Positions 38,064-49,214 of a stretch of 64,000 nt of DNA are shown one piece after another. Positions within the stretch are counted from its first letter, which is position 1, and each line of letters begins with the position of its first letter. Location: contig BRKX01000007.1 of the NCBI GenBank assembly GCA_026008535.1, positions 59,199,001-59,263,000 of the forward strand, written 5' to 3'. This stretch comes from Perilla frutescens. Its lineage: Eukaryota > Streptophyta > Magnoliopsida > Lamiales > Lamiaceae. A program made the position numbers and the translations under genes. The notes beneath the pieces were generated by a model. The model was not told the DNA's origin, searched no databases, and saw nothing but the letters and a program-made list of their open reading frames with translations.

Positions 38064-40274
38064 GTTATATTTTCTTCTGCTTTTTATTATGACTCCTAAA
38101 TATCTATTATATTTTTGTTAAACAATATGAAAAAAATGCACTATATTGCATTTTTTTATATGTAAATTAAAAAAAAATGCACCTGTTGCATTTTTTTAAT
38201 GGTGATCGATTAATGGCATGCTTATTTAATCGTTAAATATGTTCTTAATTATTTTCTTAATGTTTATTTTGGTGGTCGTTAAATATGTTCTTAAAGTTTT
38301 TGTAATTGTTAGTGGTTAGTAGATTTTAACCCATTTCGTCGAACAATAAATTTAGGAAAAATAATTATGATTTTAAATTTTAAAGATTCTGCATAGGTCA
38401 AATTAAAAGATTTGGATGAATATTTAGATAAATTAAATTTTAAATTATCTGCATAGATCAATTTATTTCATTAATTTATTTCAACTACTCCCTTGACATT
38501 GCATTAATTTAGAAAAATATCCTGATTTTAATTATGTTGTATCTATGCATAATTTGGTCATGACAATACTCTAACAAAGAATATATATTTAAGAACCATA
38601 TTGAAAAGTTAGAGAAAAAAAATACTTATAAAACAAAAGTTATAGCTGATTTTTCAAATTCTTCAATTAATTAATATTATATAGTAGAAGTAGGGTATAA
38701 GATGAATGATTACTATTGAGCAAGGTTTATTGAAAAGTGTGAGATGAATAATCTTTCTTCCATCTTACAAACAACCATCATTCCTTCTCATTAAGAATTT
38801 CCCCTCATTAATGCTACAAAACCCTAAACCAACTAATTCCATTTTTTTTATATTTTGACTATTGTTTGATATAGTATAGAAAAAATCGGTCAATTATTAA
38901 TAAAAATCTACTTTAATATTTTTTAATTTATTTATTAATTTTAAAATAAAAAAAAATGAAAATAAAGTATGAGATGACTAATATTTGTTCCATCTTACAC
39001 ACAACCATCATTCATTCTCATTAAGAATTTCCCCTAATTTAATACACCACACCTAATTCATTTTTTATTTTCTTTATTCCACCTCCACATCTTCCACAAA
39101 TAGTCCATTAATGATTCTCTTTATTTTCTTTTTAATTCATTTCCATTGCAAGGTTTGGATGAATATTTAGTCAAATTAAGTTATATATAATAGAATATAC
39201 AGTCACAGTAATATTATTATTTCAAATATATTATTTGATATCACAAATATTTCGGTTTCATAAATTTAGATATCACAATTTGTGATATTATATTGAAATT
39301 TCATTAAAGAAGTATCTGACAAAATTTTATTATGAAGATTTGGATTCCTCCAAATCTTTTTTATTATGGAGGAAGTTTCTGGTTATAATTAACTTCAACT
39401 ACTCCCTTTCCTAAAGATTCTGGCATTTAATTAAAAGATTTGGATGAAAATTTACTCAATTATGCACTTGTCACAAGTCCAAAAAAGGTAATTTACTTTT
39501 AAAAATACGAGCGTTTTTTTAAAAAATGAATATTCTCATTCAATTGGTGTTGGTTGTAAGTTATTGCAATAAAATAACGGGTACAATAACATTTTACTAG
39601 GCTATAGTATATAATTTAACTAAAAGCATATTATCTCATCCTCCTCAATATTTTTTATTACTTTTTTTTTTGAATTATCTTAAAAAAGGTCTCTTCTACT
39701 TTTTATCGAAAAAACCCTGTACTGGAATTCGCGATTTCAAAATATGAATACGAACGTAAAATTAATGACCAGTAACCATGATTTCATGACCTTCAAAAAT
39801 GACATTTTTTTAGATTTCGAATATAGTATTTCTAATATTTTTTATTTTCAAATAACTTAGCTTTCAAATTTGTTACAATAATAATTTGAGATTTATTAAA
39901 TGATTTTATGAGACTTATTTTAAAATAATAAAATTTGGACGTCTTCAATGCAAGCAAACCCTATAAGCATTTATGGTTGAAAAACACTTCTTTCATTGAC
40001 CTTTCAACTTCCAAAAAATAACTATAGTGTATCTATGTATATTTGATCATGATAATAACATAACAAAGACTAAATAATTATTAATTAAATTAAACATGAG
40101 TATGTATATATGTTTGATTTGACGAACTTACAATAAGAAATAAAGTTAAATAATTATATAAAGTTTACAATTACATACATATATAGACTTATTAGATTTA
40201 TTAAATGATTTTATGGGAATAAAGATCACAACTGTTCATACATGCCCAATCATAGATGACTTGTAATTCACAAC
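38064..40274. other. AT-rich intergenic stretch with duplicated gene-flank segments
   Basis: I see no gene. Two copies of a roughly 90-bp segment (about 38,741-38,830 and 38,972-39,055) share CATCTTAC, ACAACCATCATTC and CTCATTAAGAATTTCCCCT. A third related copy lies at about 42,285-42,375. A second motif, TTCAATGCAAGCAAACCCTA, occurs at about 39,945 and again near 42,425 and 42,588. These look like 5'-flank pieces copied with the small gene family downstream. Confidence 0.6.
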
Positions 40275-40280
40275 TATAAA
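40275..40280 (+). promoter_or_regulatory. TATA box of the first Myb/SANT-like paralogue
   Basis: CTATAAATGG lies 95 bp before the ATG at 40,370, with a CT-rich leader (TCTCTCGTCTCTCCTCTCTC) between them, as usual for plant genes. Confidence 0.5.
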
Positions 40281-40369
40281 TGGTGCCATCATCCAGTAAA
40301 AAATCATTCAACTTCTCTCGTCTCTCCTCTCTCTTCCAAACGAAAAATTAAATCTCTTTGAAAGAAAAA

Positions 40370-40865
40370 ATGAATTGGTCATGAACTAATGAGGAATTTT
40401 TTCTTGATCTTCTGCACTCTTGAATTGGGGTTGTGGATACATCTGACAACTATGAGGTTGCAGATACTCTGGAGGAGGTTTCATGGACAATGTCGAGAGT
40501 TCTTAACCGGAAAGTTCGAATGATCCAATTGGTGCTGAAATTGCACGAGTTTCAGGAGAAGATGTGGAGTTTTGAGTCTTTCTTAATGCAGCCGGGAATC
40601 CATTACGATGAAAATACCAATCGACTCCGTGCGATGCATGAGTATTTCGACCGAGTGGGAAAGAATGTAAGTCTACGCTTTGATATTACACACTTTTACC
40701 CTAACAATATATTTTATTTATCTTATTTTATGATACTAGGAGAGTCCGTGGTGGATTGAGTTCAGACTTAAAGGAATGCCCCATCTTAGAGTTCTTCGTG
40801 AGATCATGGGCGATGGTGATTTCGGTAGTGTGGATTCGGAGTGGTTGTCTAACTATGCCGCTTGA
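40370..40865 (+). pseudogene. Myb/SANT-like small protein, paralogue A, two premature stops
   Basis: Exon 1 is 40,370-40,666 (99 codons) with a GTAAGT donor, the intron 40,667-40,739 (73 bp), and exon 2 40,740-40,865 (42 codons, TGA). The encoded product starts MNWS, has a helix rich in L/K/E (VRMIQLVLKLHEFQEKMWSF), then GIHYDENTNRLRA..EYF, then, after the intron, ESPWWIEFRLKGMP. The G-x-x-Y/W-D-x-x-T/N ... A-x-x-x-Y/W pattern followed by a GFP-like turn resembles the plant Myb/SANT-like domain of L10-interacting and transposon-related proteins. In-frame TGA codons at 40,382-40,384 and 40,421-40,423 interrupt the first 20 codons. A later ATG could in principle give a shorter protein. Paralogues on both sides keep the same exon lengths. 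The family call is by pattern. Confidence 0.6.
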
Positions 40866-41311
40866 CATATGTTAGGGATGGAATTTAGTGTTTCTGTTTT
40901 ATCGTTTTCTTTTTTTTTTTTAACTTTTGATGCTGAACCATGATCGGGTTTTGTGATCTGTAATTAAAATTGCACTTGGTGCATGATTATCAATTATATA
41001 TCTAAATATCTAATTAACGTTTAATTATTGTAATCGTTATCAACAGATTAAGCACCCTACATACATTAATGTAATCTTTATCTAGTTAAGAGGCACTTGT
41101 TTGAAATTGATCCTGAAATTAAATTTTGTCAGATTTGGATGAATCCAAATTCATTAGTGAAATAAAAGCTTTTCAACCACCACATATTTCACATCACATA
41201 GGGTTTGATGTTTTTACAGAAAATTGATTTTTTTACATTATATAATTTATATAGATAATTAAAAAAAGTACATACTAATTAATACTAATAAAAAAGGTTT
41301 AAGTACAACGT

Positions 41312-41811
41312 TTAAGCAAACTTATTGAATAAACTCTCAAAATCTAGCTTCACAACGCCTCCAAGCTCAACGATGTCACGAATATCACGATACTCCGGCA
41401 TTCCATTCAGACGAAACTCCCTGTGCATCTCACACTCCTACAGTGAAAATAGATTTAAATTAATGTCATTCTAAGAATAAATATAATGAAAAGGTATTAT
41501 TTACTTACATAGCTAATATCGTCGTAACTTGAGAAATAGACATCAGTGGCCGTGACACAGTTGCTCTCTTCATCATAGTTGATTTCCGGAAGACTTTTGA
41601 ATTTTTCGAACAGACGAAAGAGATCCTTCAATTCATTCAATTTAAGGACCAGTTCAATGGTCCAAAAATGACGATACCGAGCCTCAGACAACAACCTCGC
41701 GAGTAACTTTAGTGTCTCCGCAGTGCACTAGGTATGAGAAAGATCGAAAAATCTGACCCTTAGACGTAAAAAACTAACAAACACTGCCTCATCAGATTTG
41801 GACCAAGACAT
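41312..41811 (-). pseudogene. Myb/SANT-like small protein, paralogue B, one premature stop
   Basis: Read on the minus strand: ATG at 41,811, exon 1 41,811-41,509 (101 codons), GTAAGT donor, intron 41,508-41,438 (71 bp), exon 2 41,437-41,312 (42 codons, TAA). It begins MSWSKSDEA and carries WTIELVLKLNELKDLFRLF, INYDEESNCVTATDVYF and ECEMHREFRLNGMPEYRDI, aligning without gaps of note with paralogues A and C. A single in-frame TAG at 41,728-41,730 (codon 28) breaks it. It lies tail-to-tail with paralogue A, 446 bp apart, so the family spread by inverted as well as direct copying. If the TAG is a read error the gene would be intact. Confidence 0.6.
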
Positions 41812-43275
41812 AATTATTTTAGGGTTCAAATCAAAATCTTTTACAAAAAAGTGTTGTTTTAGATGATGAAGTTACAATTTCAGATAGCTACAATATATAA
41901 AATAAAGTTCTTCATTAATGGCATGAAAAGACTAGTAACCAAACTACCTCACATTTATGTTGCAGCATGTATAATTTTTAGATTTGAAAAAAGGTTAAAT
42001 AATTATTATATTAAACATAGTTTATATTTTAATGAAAATAAATTTACTGATTATATCTATATATATATACATATTTGTATTAAAAAAATATATGTAGTTT
42101 GGTTTACGTTTAACAACGTACATAGTGGTTCGTTATCAAATGAAATTTCAAATTTATTTGACTATTATTCGAAATATAGTCTATAGTATATTGAAATTCA
42201 AAATTAGGGATAATTTTCAAATTGTACAATTTTTTAATGAACTTTAGTGAATGTAGGGTAAATGATGCATGATTACTAGTGTGTAGAGTTTATTGAGAAC
42301 TGTGAGGATTCATAAATTTTGTTCCATTTTAGACACAACCATCATTCCTTCTTATTAATGCTATGGAACCCTAAATCAACTATATCCATTTTTTTATTTA
42401 AAAAATCGTATAATATTGAGATAAATTAATGGCTTCAATGCAAGCAAACCCTAGAAGCATTCATCAATGCTATGAAACCCTAAATCAACTAATTCTAAAT
42501 TTTTTATTTAAAAAATCGTACAATATTTATTTTTTCTCAAATAAGATTGAGATAAATTTTGTATAATAAAATTGAGATAAATTCATGTCTTCAATGCAAG
42601 CAAACCCTAGAAGCATTTATTATGGAAAAGATAATCGATGCATCTTACATTGAAAATTGGATCTGTTTATACAGAAAAAAGATTTGCATTCGATTTGTTC
42701 CTTCTTTTTAATCTCACCTGGCATAAATGCAAGTATGCAACCATACCATAAAAGCACCTCTTTCATTGACCTTTTAATTTCCAAAAATTAACCATGTATG
42801 GTGTATATATGTATAATTCAAAGTTGAAACTGTGTCCAAAATTAAATACATGTGGACGTAATTATAAAAATTATTTTTGTGTGTATATGGTTAGTAATGC
42901 ATGTGATTACTCATATGTAGATGTAATTAATAAAAAAAAATGAACTATCGCACATTAATTTTTGAAAAAATCTAAAATCTTTAAATCTTCATTGACCTTT
43001 TATTTTCCAAAAATTAACCATGGTCTATGTATGTTGATTTTCTAATATATTGTTCTATATTTTTTTTACTTGTAAATTTGAATATACAAGTAAAGAATTT
43101 AATATGATGTGACTTAAAAACCCTTGAGCAGCATTGTATAATTAATTAGTTTGAATTTATTCGAAATTTTCATCATTGCATTATCTTTTAATTTATTGCT
43201 AAATAGTTTAGTGGGATTAGGTCATGACCCTTCAATTAATACAACACGTCTTTCCAATAATCACATTTGAATCTC
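41812..43275. other. AT-rich intergenic stretch with local duplication
   Basis: No gene is supported; the 107-codon plus-strand frame at 41,863-42,186 is low-complexity and resembles nothing. A stretch containing CCCTAAATCAACTA, TTATTTAAAAAATCGTA and TTCAATGCAAGCAAACCCTAGAAGCATT occurs twice (about 42,365-42,460 and 42,470-42,620). It is the same flank motif seen upstream of paralogue A. Confidence 0.55.
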
Positions 43276-43284
43276 TATATATAT
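43276..43284 (+). promoter_or_regulatory. TATA box of paralogue C
   Basis: TATATATAC about 75 bp before the ATG at 43,356, matching the spacing seen at paralogue A. Confidence 0.45.
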
Positions 43285-43355
43285 ACAACATTTACATATA
43301 TATCATTATATTTCAAACAAACTCTATCTTTATCCATTTTTAGCAAAAGATTACA

Positions 43356-43856
43356 ATGAATTGTGCAAAAGAGGACGAGTGTTTCTTCATTGCTCTTCTA
43401 GTCGCCAACCTTGGGTATGTGAATATGGCTGACAGCTTCACCATGTCTGACTTCTTGTTCAAGTTGGCTGAATGTATGTCTGTCACTCGCGGTAAAAGGT
43501 TTCGTGCAATTCAGTTGGTTCTGAAGTTGATTGAAGCCCAAGAGCGGCTGGCGAGCTTCGAACTATTCATTCAGCACCCTGGAATCAATTATGATGAAAA
43601 AGCGAATGTTGTGATGGCGAGTTCTGAGTATTTTGAATGTGTGGATAGCCAGAATGTAAGTTTAGTTTGAGGTTCCAATTTTTTTTGTGACATCATCACT
43701 TCATTAATGACTATTTTTTTATGGTAGGAGTCTCTGTTGTGGAAGGAGTTCTGCAGCGTCGGATTCCCGAATGTCATTGCACGGTGTCATATAGTTCGCT
43801 TTGGTGGTGTGGGTGCACTTGATTTTGACTCGTTGGTTAATTTCTGTGCGGATTGA
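43356..43856 (+). CDS. Small Myb/SANT-like-domain protein, paralogue C, intact (142 aa, two exons)
   Basis: Exon 1 is 43,356-43,655 (100 codons) ending AAT before a GTAAGT donor. The intron is 43,656-43,727 (72 bp, ending GGTAG) and exon 2 is 43,728-43,856 (42 codons plus TGA). The start is the first ATG after the TATA box and aligns with the starts of paralogues A and B. The product has an N-terminal DECFFIALL, a helix FRAIQLVLKLIEAQERLASF, then GINYDEKANVVMASSEYF and, after the splice, ESLLWKEFCSVGFP. This resembles the plant Myb/SANT-like domain, a trihelix DNA- or protein-binding fold. The Trp at residue 3 of A and B is Cys here. No signal peptide or membrane segment is seen. Its function is unknown; expression needs RNA evidence. 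It is the only copy open throughout. Confidence 0.65.
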
Positions 43857-45301
43857 ACAAACATTTTTTAGTATTTTGGCATGTAATTATATAAACCTAA
43901 TTATGATCTGCACCGGGTTTGTGTTACCCTTTTTTTGTTTGTAATTAAGTAAACAACATTTCCTGAGTTTATCTTCATGCTCAATATGACCTGTAATTTG
44001 AATATTTTATGGGTTTTATGCAACCCTTTTTTGGTATGGGTATTAATTTCTAAATGGTACGATTATTGCATTTTTTTTTGGCATTGTATTTGTGTGTATA
44101 CAGGTTTAGAGTCAATTCAAGCGGAATTGAAGATCTGAAGTTGGATGTTTCTGCAAGAACCTTTCAATTTATTTGTATTAATGGTTTTCTTTTTTGTATT
44201 TTATTATTGGTCTTTTGATGTTTTGACTTTGATGCAGGCATGGAGGAATATTGATGCTTCATGCATTGAGTAGGTGGTTTTAAAACACGAAGAGTCTTTT
44301 TGTGAACTTTTTTTTGTTATTGTAATTAGTAATGAAAATTGCTCTTGGTGCATATATATTTTTATATTTTCATTTTAATGTAATCGTTATCCAGTTATCA
44401 ATTAATAATGTTATGCACTCTATTATTAATTTGAATATTGTTAGTCATTCGAAATAAACTTTAATTTAAATCATTTGAAATAATTGTTCCAAAAAAAATC
44501 GAATAGATATGCATTTTCATAAAGAAGAAGATGAAATTAAATACACATGCATTGAATAGGCGGTTATTAAAGTGATATTTTGTTTGTGTTTTTTTTTGTG
44601 ATTGTAATCTGTAAATAAATTGTACTCGGATAATATATATATTTTTTTATGTATTCGACCTTAAACTTTAATTTTAATTATTCGACATTAATACTGTTAT
44701 GTATATTAACCAAATATATACCTATTTATTATGTTTTAAATAAAAAAAATCTCGAATTAGATTTTGAAAACAAATATCCCTAGATTTGGATGATTACAAA
44801 TTCATATTTTTTGATATGAAGGAAAATATAAAAAAAATCGAATAGATATGCATTTTCATAAAAATCGAATAGATATGCCCGGAATATAATTAATTCTATA
44901 AATCAAAATTTCATATATCAAAAGGAAGAAAAAAAACTTATTAGTTTAGATAGAGATAGTTCACGGAGAAATACTTAATTAAAAAAAATTAACAGAAATA
45001 CTTAAGTAAATATAAGATACAACAATATTATTATCGATTTTAATTTTCAAAGTATTTTTGCCTCGAAAATTTGGCACATTAATTATTATCGATCTTATAA
45101 AATGAGTAAGCGTCCATGATTATTTTAACAAAGATATTTTAAAGGAATTACAACTCATGTAAAAATATTGCACGGATAAGAAATATAATTAAAATAAAAT
45201 TAAGATTACAAATTTAATATATAAATCTCATATTACAAAAAGTACTCAACAATAAGAAATTAAACACTACAAAATGAAGAATTAATAATCAACAAAATAC
45301 A
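43857..45301. other. Intergenic stretch with repeated 3'-end remnants
   Basis: No full gene is seen. Two copies of a gene-end-like segment lie about 285 bp apart: CATGCATTGAGTAGGTGG near 44,262 and CATGCATTGAATAGGCGG near 44,547. Each is followed by a poly-T run and TTGTAATTAGTAA- or TTGTAATCTGTAA-type sequence, as behind paralogue A (40,960). CGAATAGATATGCATTTTC recurs at about 44,500 and 44,835. These are probably decayed tails of further family members. Confidence 0.5.
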
Positions 45302-47579
45302 CTACAAGTTTTGTGTCCCAGGACCCGAACCACTAGCGGTATTTTTCGTCCGCTTGCGTCGTGTACCACATGTTGCCTTCTTCTTGGTCTTGTTATTTGA
45401 CGCTTCTTCCGCACCCGATTTGTACCTATTTTGTCTTGACCTCCCCTTGCGAGTGATATTAAGCGGATCTAATACAGGAGTCGAACTATCTTCTTCGATA
45501 GTGCGTGAAGAAGTACCGCGATTCCCGATTACTGGATTTCAGTTATATAGTTCATCCTTCAAAGATTGTAACCTAAGTTTGACGAATTTCATTTTCTCGC
45601 TGTCCTCATAAGCAACATATGTGCATTCTTGAAACTCTCGTTCAACATCTTGAAACATTAAATATTCCTTCGTCATGTGCGGATATCCCCTAGCAAAAAA
45701 AAATGCTTGCATGTCGTCTATACACATCCTTCCTCCATCTTCTTAGTATGTATCTCTCATTCACGGAACGGATATCCTTTGAAGCTAGAACCTTCAAGAT
45801 ATGACCGCAAAGAATTTCCTTAGATTCAAACTTCCGGCAATTGCAAGCTAAATATTGTCTAACAGGCTTATACTCCACCAGGAATGAAAATTCTTTATGA
45901 TACCAGTTGTTCAACATGGTACTTTCAAATACTTCATAGCTCTCCACTCCTCCGAGTATGGTTAGATCATTCTTGATGTTGCAATTCCACATTAGCCTGA
46001 TTTCACGATGAAATTGCTCAAAAATGCTATTCGTGTATACCTTTCCTAATTGCTCCTCCCATTTAAAATTTGATATACACTTTCTCGGCCTACACTTCGA
46101 ATCAAAGTCAGCCCGCATCTCCTTCTCAATTTTGTGGCAAACGGCTATCTCGTATTGTTCCACGAATTGCTTCAATGTGCTCTTTGAGTTGATATAACCG
46201 TCGAAAAAAAGAATGCATTGACTCACTTCTTTGTGTAGAGACCATACCAGCCTAAAAAACATGGTCCAAGTACACGGATATCCAACTTTGTCTTTCATTG
46301 TAGAGGTCTCTAAGCCATCTATTATTTTCGTGCCCGTGTGTCGTTGTGAATTCAGCCCACCTTGTTTCAAATTCAGTAATTGTAAGGCTATCGTAGATCA
46401 ACGCATTGAATTCAGACACCACCCTATCAAACTCCGCAACCCCTTTGAACTTTTGTGCCGTCTTAGACAAAATGTGCCATAGGCACAACCGGTGGATGGT
46501 GTCGGGCATCACTTCCCTCACGGCAATTCGAATACTATCGCACTGATCGGTCAACATTGCCACAGGTTGAACACCTCCCATTACTTCCAACCAATTAGAG
46601 AAAAGCCATTTGAACGATGAAGCATCTTCATGTGACAACAAAGCACACCCTAGTAGGATGGACTGATGATGGTGATTAACACCAACCACGGTCGCAAAAG
46701 GTATATTATATTAGTTGACGAGATACGTCGTGTCGAAGTTAATCACGTTGTGAAACTCTTCGTACGCTGATATGCTCCGAGGATGAATCCACAACACATT
46801 TCGAAGTCTACCTTCGTCATCAATATCCATCAAATGAAAAAAGCTCCTATCTTTTTGTTGTAACTTCATGAAAAGCTTACGAATGGCTTCGGCATCTCCT
46901 TCACCGAGTCTCAACCTTCTTCTATGCTCAATGTAATTCCTTCAATCTTTCCCCAAGCATCCTAAATTTTGTGGACCACCAGCCTGCACTTCCAATATCC
47001 TCACATGTTTACAAGTTCTTAAGCCGGCAATGTCATTAGCTTCTAACTGTCTCTTCATATTAATTGATAAACTCCTATGAACAGGCATGAAAATTGACAT
47101 GTGAGGTTCTAAGTCATGATTATGGCTTGCAGAAATAGTCGACACTCTCCATGTTCCGTTAAGATTTTGTATAACATTGATGTGAGCAGAGCAGTTAATC
47201 CTTTTCGTAAATTTCTTCACTCTTGAATTTCTACCCCTATCGCACGCAATCATAACATACTTACCTCGACAATTTCTAATTGCAACACTAAAACCATTAT
47301 GCTTTGCATGAGCTTGATAGGCGGCTAATAGAGCTTCTCTACTCTCGAATTCCATATTAGGTTGAGTTCCTTCATCTAGAATTTCATCATTCCGATCTCT
47401 TTCATCTAGAATTTCCTCATTCCAAGCTCCTTCATCTTCTTCGTATTGCAAGTTCACTTCTTCTTGAACCACTTCTTCCTTTTCGGTTCTGCATGTTCGC
47501 CGGAATCCCTACTATAGCAATCGAGGTCAGAATCCTCTCCAAATAAATCTACAATTACAGCTCGTGGATCGATAGCCAT
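45302..47579 (-). pseudogene. FAR1/FHY3-related (MULE transposase-derived) gene, broken
   Basis: On the minus strand from ATG at 47,579 to TAG at 45,302-45,304, about 759 codons, the usual FAR1-family length. In order: an acidic N-terminus; a FAR1 zinc-binding domain (about 47,350-47,080; NCSAHINVIQNLNGTWRV then SHNHDLEPH); RNYIEHRRRLRLGEGDAEA; a MULE transposase domain with NFDTTYLVN, LTDQCDSI and LWHILSKTAQKF; a SWIM zinc finger CNCRKFESKEILCGH; YILRRWRKD; and a Lys/Arg-rich tail. The family includes the light-signalling factors FHY3/FAR1 and active MULEs. Lesions: in-frame TGA (46,942-46,944), TAA (46,711-46,713), TAG (46,252-46,254, where the family has Trp) and TGA (45,539-45,541); frameshifts at an A7 run (46,204-46,210), an A9 run (45,695-45,703) and near 47,475-47,490. 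I see no terminal inverted repeats, so gene versus transposon is open. Confidence 0.88.
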
Positions 47580-48021
47580 GGAAGCTCTTTATTTTCTTCT
47601 CTTTAGAATTAGAGTTACAACAATGGAAGAATTGCAGATTTCAAATGTGATAGGTGTTGCATATGATCATTGGTTTTATTGGGAACTTCAAGAGTTGCTT
47701 ACCTTTTTGCTTTTGTAGTATTACCGTTGGCTAGTAAAAAAAATTAAATCACACAGAATTACTCAAAAAGGGATTATTTATGTACAACATATCCATTATG
47801 ACTATATAAACTGGTAATTATATATTATAAATTATTATCCAAGTAAATGATATGTTCTAATGTTAGATTTTTTAATTGAATCAAAACGTGTATTTATAAA
47901 ATTTGATACTATGTTTTCTGTATATAGTATGAGAAAAAATTGATTGAGAATATATTATGACTTATATTAGAAATTTAGATGAAAATTTTAATAATGAATT
48001 TATTTTTTATTTTATATGTAT

Positions 48022-48340
48022 ACTTTAAAGACGAAAATTTTGGACTAACATATTATGAATTAAAATGAATTTGAAGTTTAATATTATTTTAATTTGGAAA
48101 AAATCAAAGACGATTATTTATGTATGACATCTTAATGATGAATATATGCTTGATAATCGAATTTGACAATATATTGTAAAAAAAATTTGACTTTATTAAA
48201 TTATTTTATATGATTTAAAGACGAGAATTTCGTCCTAACAATTTATGAAATAAAATGGATTTGAAATATATTATAATTTAATTTTACATTTTAATTTTAT
48301 ATATTATGCTTGATAATCGAATTGACTAATATTTTTATTT
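48022..48340 (+). repeat. Imperfect tandem repeat, about 190 bp, 1.6 copies
   Basis: TTTAAAGACGA at about 48,024 and 48,214, followed in both by CTAACA-ATTATGAA-TAAAATG-ATTTGAA, and then GCTTGATAATCGAATT at about 48,149 and 48,309. Strongly diverged. Confidence 0.65.
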
Positions 48341-48404
48341 CACAATAATTTAATCTATAAAAATTTGTAGGTCGAAAAATGATTAAAAAATCGAAGCAAG
48401 AATT

Positions 48405-48690
48405 GTGTTTATGTTATATATATATATATATATAACCAGACCTATATTATATATATATATATAACCAAACCTATATATTAGTTTATAACTAAAAAAAATA
48501 TAAATACTGTGTTTATGTTAAATCGATAATCAAAGTCAATATATTAGTTCAAACCCCCAAAAAATTAAAAATACTGTGTTTATGTTAAAATTTATAATCG
48601 AACTATGTATATTAGTTCAAAACCTTAAAAAAATAAAAAATACTCTTTTTATGTTAAAATTGATAATTGAACTCAATATAATAAAAAAAT
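48405..48690 (+). repeat. Imperfect tandem repeat (67-104 bp units) with TA microsatellite
   Basis: TGTGTTTATGTTA-type units begin near 48,405, 48,509, 48,576 and 48,645, each followed by GATAAT, a TATATTAGTTCAAA-like block and an A-rich run. The first unit is lengthened by two (TA)n tracts. Confidence 0.7.
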
Positions 48691-48716
48691 TATACACAAT
48701 TATTTATGTTCAAAAT

Positions 48717-48858
48717 ATATAATATGTATCGGATATCTAAATTACATTTATCGCTGGTATAATATTTTTATTTAATATTATAATATGTATCAGATATCTA
48801 TCGCTGGTTTAATATGTATCGGATATCTAAATAAGATTAATCGCTGGTTTAATATTTT
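48717..48858 (+). repeat. Short tandem repeat around AATATGTATCGGATATCTA
   Basis: Three copies at about 48,720, 48,782 and 48,811, each followed at variable distance by ATCGCTGGT-TAATAT. The unit length varies by internal deletion. Confidence 0.75.
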
Positions 48859-49031
48859 CGAAAGAATATTAATATTGGTAAAAAAATATGATTGTTAATG
48901 GGAGGGAATAAATATAGATTTGGGAGGGAAGAGTGAATTTATTAAAAAATGGTAGTAGTTGTGTTATTTTTGGAGGCAAAGGGTATTTTTGGCATGGTAA
49001 TATTTTGGCCCCACATAAACCAGTTTTTCTG

Positions 49032-49047
49032 TGTGGCCGCGGCCACA
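49032..49047. repeat. Perfect 16-bp GC-rich palindrome
   Basis: TGTGGCCGCGGCCACA is self-complementary over all 16 bases and is followed by a half copy (TGTGGCCA, 49,050-49,057). It stands out in AT-rich surroundings and lies about 170 bp before the outer copia LTR. Confidence 0.85.
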
Positions 49048-49214
49048 GTGTGGCCATTTAGCACTGCTCATATAAAAAACCATTTACACAAGACCATCTT
49101 GTCATGGAAGTATAGTAGAGAGCTGGTTTCGTGATTGATATATTTGTGTCTTTTAGGATTGAAGCTTCACGATTTCACGGAAGCAGATTGATACTAACAA
49201 ACATAGATAGTTGG

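Larger units (their letters stand above)
47580..49031. other. AT-rich stretch with several minor tandem repeats
   Basis: No gene is supported. The stretch is very AT-rich and includes three separate imperfect tandem arrays, listed individually. Confidence 0.6.

Noticed and set aside
40370..40430. TGA codons in paralogue A read as selenocysteine or recoding
   Set aside because: Flowering plants lack selenoprotein machinery, and paralogue C has ordinary codons at these positions.
41863..42186. 107-codon plus-strand frame
   Set aside because: Low-complexity Tyr/Ile/Lys-rich translation of AT-rich DNA with no recognisable domain.
45354..45611. 85-codon plus-strand frame opposite the FAR1-like gene
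   Set aside because: Antisense shadow of the Lys/Arg-rich C-terminus.
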